A stretch of DNA of 64,000 bases from Protula sp. h YS-2021 (taxonomy: Eukaryota; Annelida; Polychaeta; Sabellida; Serpulidae), in assembly GCA_949752745.1 (NCBI GenBank), contig OX457027.1, positions 58,954,342 through 59,018,341 of the forward strand, written 5' to 3'. A program made the translations under genes and the position numbers. The notes below the pieces were generated by a model. It searched no databases. It worked only from the letters and a program-made list of their open reading frames with translations, and was not told the DNA's origin. Below, one piece after another: positions 60,741 to 64,000 of the stretch. Positions within the stretch are counted from its first letter, which is position 1. Every line of letters starts with the position of its first letter.

Positions 60741-61028
60741 ACTGTCTTTAGTATATTCCAGTAGCCTGTAGTGCCTTTTGTAGAATGTAGTATGTTCCTG
60801 TTTGTCTATTTTTAGCAACTGACAAATGGGCAAGACGGAGAAATGGAATTCCAGGTGCGCGTTTCTTTACCGAATGAGCCCAGCGGCCTTCAGATGGTGG
60901 GCGCCACGGACGCGGGCCCTCATACCCTCATGGGCGAGCCCGTCGGGCCCGAGGACAGCATACACACTATTATCAAAGCAGAACCTGTGTTAGATCACAA
61001 GGGAGGGAGGGACTTGGTGTTACCGTAG
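50396..61028 (+). CDS. BANP-like: BANP/SMAR1-like BEN-domain nuclear protein, 10 coding exons
   Basis: Coding exons: 50414-50510, 50787-50875, 51103-51278, 51544-51605, 53688-53774, 53952-54027, 54433-54596, 56378-56562, 58073-58243, 60816-61028. All junctions are GT-AG with consistent phase, giving 439 aa (human forms are about 470-520). The order is: short N-terminus; EPALKRQR motif; coiled coil (about residues 63-120, ICLRLDTIETKLEAVQNKTK); linker; the conserved NITLITLNRE-EDYPDGTWLG-DENNPEMRVR block; BEN domain (about 190-290, NCRTAEKMALTFLDYIF, GKHGKKQLDPLMIYGIRCH, DWYRIKQNMDSKCRTAFRRK); then a Q/V/H-rich tail. Family knowledge: BANP is a nuclear chromatin protein that binds TCTCGCGAGA at CpG-island promoters and has been described as matrix-binding. 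An acceptor (tattttag, 50388-50395) precedes the ATG, so an upstream 5' UTR exon is expected. The C-terminal ~60 residues are not recognisably like vertebrate BANP. Confidence 0.95.
50414..50510 (+). CDS. BANP coding exon 1
   Basis: Begins at ATG 18 nt after an acceptor at 50395; encodes MADTDGTDLGIGVPGMQAVS and more. Donor GTAAGT at 50511, phase 1. The start is inferred; family N-termini are poorly conserved. Confidence 0.75.
50787..50875 (+). CDS. BANP coding exon 2, EPALKRQR motif
   Basis: Acceptor tttgtag, donor GGGTAAAG with GT at 50876. Encodes TTLSDVEPALKRQRVEDLSD, matching the vertebrate EPALKRQRLE segment. Confidence 0.88.
51103..51278 (+). CDS. BANP coding exon 3, coiled coil
   Basis: Encodes ICLRLDTIETKLEAVQNKTK with heptad leucine/isoleucine spacing. 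The donor GTAATT (51279) lies inside what would otherwise read GAG-TAA stop; splicing there restores the frame to the next exon. Confidence 0.88.
51544..51605 (+). CDS. BANP coding exon 4
   Basis: Acceptor ccctacag, donor GTAGGT at 51606. Encodes APAHIVVGVPNRMAVSPSAN. Phase fits both neighbours. Family similarity here is weak, so the call rests on splice sites and frame. Confidence 0.7.
51619..53355. mobile_element. TIR element in BANP intron 4 with GGGGCCGAGT iterons
   Basis: TCTTTGAA flanks both ends (51611-51618 and 53356-53363), an 8-bp target duplication. Termini GGTCTTGGGACAACTC and (inverted) GGGGTTGGGACAACTG match at 13 of 16 positions. Both ~150-bp arms consist of repeated ACTCGGCCCCTA-type units in opposite orientation. 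The inside holds a Helitron/pearl-like repeat and AT-rich sequence without a transposase. Eight-bp duplication suggests hAT or a similar superfamily. Confidence 0.75.
51766..52325 (+). repeat. Pearl/Helitron-like repeat with two ~170-bp units, nested
   Basis: CCCTCAGCCAATATTGGCTG leads into GTCCGTCCGTCCGTCCGTTA, then two units sharing TATCCGACCAAGGACAGTGG and CTCAGCTGGACTTT. It ends near GGCTGGCTGAGGGCTATGCA, inverted relative to the start. Confidence 0.65.
53688..53774 (+). CDS. BANP coding exon 5
   Basis: Acceptor atttcag, donor GTGAGT at 53775. Encodes DPTPDIPKIYNGIPSS followed by the conserved NITLITLNRE. Confidence 0.92.
53952..54027 (+). CDS. BANP coding exon 6
   Basis: Acceptor gatacag, donor GTATCA at 54028. 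Encodes EDYPDGTWLGDENNPEMRVR then VPITP. An alternative donor GTACGC at 54005 exists. Confidence 0.9.
54433..54596 (+). CDS. BANP coding exon 7, first half of BEN domain
   Basis: Acceptor gattcgtag, donor GTAAGT at 54597. Encodes SDLIHIHSNCRTAEKMALTF and GKHGKKQLDPLMIYGIR. An alternative acceptor (tttgagcag, ending 54409) pairs in frame with the alternative donor of exon 6. Confidence 0.9.
54675..55907 (+). mobile_element. Helitron-like repeat in BANP intron 7
   Basis: Begins near TATGTCTCTCCCTCAGTCGG. Internal ~300-bp units carry AAGATATCTTGAAAACAAGA, AAAATATCTCGATAAGGG and AAAATATCTCGAAAAGGTGA. CTAG followed by TTTTT occurs at 55904-55907 and may be the 3' end; the sequence between about 55560 and 55907 could be unrelated intron. 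Confidence 0.4.
56378..56562 (+). CDS. BANP coding exon 8, second half of BEN domain
   Basis: Acceptor cattccag, donor GTAAAG at 56563. Encodes HLINRFNITEQDWYRIKQNM and DSKCRTAFRRKQRGLPLTVK. Confidence 0.95.
56640..58072. other. BANP intron 8, nothing recognised apart from a poly-G run
   Basis: A 14-G run at about 56647 is the only clear structure. Open frames inside have no recognisable motifs. Confidence 0.45.
58073..58243 (+). CDS. BANP coding exon 9, Q/V/H-rich
   Basis: Acceptor cgtatacag, donor GTACGT at 58244, 171 nt, phase 0/0. Encodes GEIQVVHATPQQVAQLQQTH and QIQIVQGDQVIG, resembling the repetitive QVQI-type tail of BANP. It is clearly more GC-rich than surrounding introns. Confidence 0.88.
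59269..59745. mobile_element. Small TIR-like element rich in CCTATTAAA motifs
   Basis: AGGCCTTCTAGCGG at the left matches the inverted right end CGCTGGAAGGCCT. The interior is nearly all variants of ACCTATTAAAAC. No target duplication is visible. Confidence 0.45.
60660..60737. repeat. (ATT)n microsatellite
   Basis: About 78 bp of uninterrupted trinucleotide repeat in BANP intron 9, about 80 bp before the last coding exon. Confidence 0.97.
60816..61028 (+). CDS. BANP last coding exon
   Basis: Acceptor ctatttttag. Encodes QLTNGQDGEMEFQVRVSLPN and on to a stop at 61026-61028. Similarity to vertebrate BANP is not evident. A GTGCGC just after EMEFQ could be an alternative donor, but the open frame continues with high GC third positions, which supports reading through. 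Confidence 0.8.
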   Translation, partial: QLTNGQDGEMEFQVRVSLPNEPSGLQMVGATDAGPHTLMGEPVGPEDSIHTIIKAEPVLDHKGGRDLVLP

Positions 61029-61894
61029 AAACGCAGCTGTCCAAAAGGCACTCAGCTTTTGATCATCTTCTCTTCTCAGATTTTTCGATCTTCTCAGATT
61101 TTGAAACCCTGACTCATTATTTTCCCAAGCAATGTCGTTCACGCTCTTTATTCCCAGGGTAACTTCCGTTTGCCTTGGGTTCACACTATCCTTGTGTTTC
61201 ATTCATGCGTCCATTTTGAAACTGGGCTATTTGCCTGCGACATTCTGTTATTTTAGTCTGAAGGCAAATTTCGCCAAATTAACATTGGTGTGAATACACA
61301 TGAATTTGAAAGGAAAATATTATGTTTAACACGGGACAGAAAAAACAGGTTAACCGCATAAAATGATTAACTGCATACCGTTGGTAGACCCTTTAATATT
61401 CTTTTCCATTAATAATGTTTTGGATAATTTCGTTAAAACAACTTTTCTTTGGAATATTTGCTGTTTAATTAACCTGTTTCAACTGTATTTCTCTTAGTAC
61501 TTGTTTTGTCATTATTACAAGTTATTACAAGCAGATACGTTGGTCCATTAACAGAGATTTGACAAGAAGCGTTACATGTGGTCGACCTAATGTATATGGT
61601 ACTTTCGTACTTGATATTTTATTTTGTACAGAAATAGAAGAAAGTAGACCATTTTATTTGCAATAGTTTCATTCTTGAGAGAGCCATTTTTCTTTAGTAA
61701 TTTATACTCCTTCTTCCCATGACAACTTTTTGCCCGCTTCCCGCCACCTCGTCCAGTTTTTGTCCCCTCCTCTTCTCCAATTTTTACCCTCTCTCTCCCC
61801 CCTTCTCCCCCCTCGCCATTTGTTTAAAACACAAGTAACCAGCTGCAGCTAAGGTACTTACAAGATAGCTTGGTTTAATTTACTTTGAAATCTA

Positions 61895-61900
61895 AATAAA
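61895..61900 (+). promoter_or_regulatory. Candidate BANP polyadenylation signal
   Basis: First clear AATAAA after the stop codon, 867 bp downstream, within AAATAAATAAATAAC. No downstream GT-rich element was confirmed. Confidence 0.3.
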
Positions 61901-62389
61901 TAAATAACTAGAGAGTTTGGGGGAGCGCGTTTAACCATGGTTATTCCACCGCTTTCAGAAACCTCAACTTTGGAATATTCAAACTTTTTGAACTTTTTTC
62001 TACAACTTTTTAAAACGCAAGAAAGTAACAAAACGAACCACTTCCGTAAACAACGTGCGCTGCTCGTCATGGGGGAAGATGACGTTATTGGTGAAGGTCT
62101 GTGTCATTTTTCTGTCAATTACGTAAGAACTGAGCTGTGACTGACAGCTTTTAATCGCGCAGCGTCAGCTTCTCGCACAGGGTAACACATTATTCTCCGT
62201 TACTCGTGACACCACGTTTACATCATTTTTGTATTTTTTGTAAAGAAAACTGTGGGAGAAAGGTCTTAACATGCAAAGATATTTTCTCGTAACTATCATA
62301 CGCCGTGGTTTCTTTAAGAAAAGAAACAGCGGTGTGTTGAATCAGCCGAATTAAATGAGGTAGTTGTAAATCAAAATAATTTTTTCTTT

Positions 62390-62440
62390 TATACGTTTTC
62401 TTTTTTTTTTGGGGGGGGGGGGGGAGGGAGGGGGGCAAGG
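62390..62440. repeat. Poly-T / poly-G low-complexity run
   Basis: A T10 run is followed by a G14 run and GGGAGGGAGGGGGG, G-quadruplex-prone on the + strand. Confidence 0.8.
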
Positions 62441-62944
62441 GTATATTTTTATACTGGGGGCGTGGATAGTAGTAGGTAGGAGCGGGTGACCTTCTCGAAT
62501 AAGTGATTTCAGGACTTCTTTTTTCATTACTTTAATAAATAATACAGTACCAATTTTTTAATTTTTTTTCCCGAAACGGAAATGACACTAAGCTACTTTG
62601 TAAGTACTTTAGTACTTGGCTGCATATTAAGTTAACGAAGGTACTTAACGAGTGAACAGAAAAATAGTGTACTTTGAAAGTACATAAGTTGAACTAAGGT
62701 ATTTTTCAAGTTAGTGAAAACCTAACATATTTTCAGTCATATAATTTGTTCTCATTCTATTTAATACGGTGTTGTCACTTAATTTCTGTTGAACATTTTG
62801 CGGAGTGTTAAACGCAGTGCCAGTCTGCGAGTACGGCATCACAGTCTTTCACATGAAAGTACTGAATTTTTCACCGTTCTGTTCTGCAGAAACGGGGGCT
62901 AAATTTATCGTTAAAAGTATGTTGTTTGTACACTTTTAAGTTAA

Positions 62945-63300
62945 AAAATCTCCGACCAGGTTTTTTGGATGAATGTCTTGAAATTTTGATTGAAGGTTGC
63001 CGACATTAGTGCCGGCCTGGCTGTTACTTGTTTGGTAGTTCACCACAAATTGGCGGAAATATTGGCCAAAAATCTTTTTTCTTTTTTTTTTTTCAAAACG
63101 TATCTCCTCCTTAGATTTTAATAGAAACGTACCAAAATTTTAATCTTCACCTACGCCTCACTGTCTTGAAATTTTAGATAATGGTAACAGGCATTACTAC
63201 CTACTTGACAATTAGTTATTTTGTTGTTTCATCACAAATTGCGGAAAACATGATCAAAAATCAATTCCTTACTAAAATCTTACTAACGAGTTATTTACCG
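62945..63300. repeat. Two diverged ~200-bp tandem units
   Basis: Both units share GTCTTGAAATTTTGAT/AGAT, GTTCACCACAAATTGGCGGA-like and AAAATC.... blocks, with ATCTCCTCCTTAGATTTTAA between them. This resembles the core-repeat layout of the other pearl-like elements. No terminus was identified. Confidence 0.45.
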
Positions 63301-63599
63301 TTACAACTCTTAGAGCGCACATACCTTACAGATACATAGTTAGAATATCTACAGGGGGCAGGATACGTAATTTCAATGTGCGTTTAATGTGGTTTGAAAA
63401 AATATGTTCATAAATATGTGTATGACATTAGAAAAGTCACAGTTAAAGATTTCGACTTTGTCAGATTTATTGCTCGATGCTGTGTCGTAGGTGTTGATAC
63501 TGAGGGAGTAGGTTTTGACGATCTTTTCACTGCCGGTGCCATCATCGCATGTAAGAAAAAAATATGTACATTAATTGAAAGAGCCCCGGTGAAATCCAG

Positions 63600-64000
63600 T
63601 GAAATCTAAAAGTGCAACACTTTCTAGGCCCGGATGAAAAGAATTACATTAAAACCTGTATGTCACAACCACCTTCAAGACCTGGGTGAAAATGACTTCT
63701 AGAAAACTTTACTACATTCATGGTATCGAAAAAGTAGCTTGTAGTGCTGTCTTCATGACCCGAATAAAAAGACGTAAAGTAACGATTCTGTAACGACAAC
63801 ATACAGATCGTGATAAAAAGACGAACAGTAAACTTGGTAGAAAAGAAATGTACAGTAAAACCTGTCAATACCGACAATCTTCCAGGATCAGGAGACCATA
63901 CCAAGACAAAGTCTGTCACGGTTGTAATTTTTTAGGTAATGGGTGTGATGGTATATTTGGGTAAAAGGGTTTATGTTGCGTTAGAAACCCCACCTATATT
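63600..64000. repeat. Unclassified repeat with ACAGTAAAACCTGT motif
   Basis: Motifs TTAAAACCTGTATGTCACAA (63650) and ACAGTAAAACCTGTCAATAC (63852) plus repeated GAC/AAAAAGACG blocks suggest the inner part of a dispersed repeat running off the window. No coding similarity. Confidence 0.3.

Noticed and set aside
1..64000. tRNA, rRNA or other structured RNA genes
   Set aside because: No cloverleaf with A/B box sequences or rRNA segment was recognised by eye; a tRNA/Rfam scan would be needed to exclude them.

Overview
This is eukaryotic DNA: intron-split genes with GT-AG junctions, about 85% non-coding sequence and many transposable-element remnants. The repeat types point to a lophotrochozoan, most likely a mollusc. 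They are pearl/Helitron-like elements with GTCC/ACGG microsatellites and ~145-200 bp core repeats, I/Nimb-like LINEs with RNase H, and a DIRS element. Species cannot be named from this sequence.

Two host genes are present, both on the + strand and apparently complete at protein level. The first (861-19983) is an ER protein O-glucosyltransferase of the POGLUT2/3 (KDELC1/2) type. It has a signal peptide, a filamin-like repeat, a GT90 catalytic domain and a KEEL retention tail, encoded by 12 exons giving about 506 aa. It shows two unusual things: a duplicated 78-nt exon that looks mutually exclusive, and a minisatellite built from the 3' end of one of its own exons together with the splice donor. 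The second (coding 50414-61028) is a BANP/SMAR1-type nuclear protein with a coiled coil, a BEN domain and a Q/V-rich tail, in 10 coding exons giving about 439 aa. The two genes have no evident functional link.

Layout: 1-3970 holds LINE fragments and a hAT-like element around and after POGLUT exon 1. A 3.4-kb terminal-inverted-repeat element with a 6-bp target duplication fills much of intron 1 (4546-7967). The remaining POGLUT exons lie between 8033 and 19983, with Helitron-like elements and the exon-derived minisatellite between them. From 20 to 29.5 kb is intergenic sequence with a LINE, a degraded DIRS element (minus strand) and a hAT-like element. From 29666 to 48171 is a segment that appears to be bounded by hAT-type termini and an 8-bp duplication. 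It contains a 143-bp tandem array and then ~15 kb of 51-bp satellite organised in ~509-bp higher-order units, into which LINEs have inserted, one inside another. BANP follows, with a TIR element sitting 13 bp downstream of one of its splice donors. The last 3 kb is BANP 3' flank with repeats and no recognisable gene.

All long open frames inside the satellite and the minisatellite are by-products of repeat structure (the 51-bp unit is a multiple of three) and are not called as genes.
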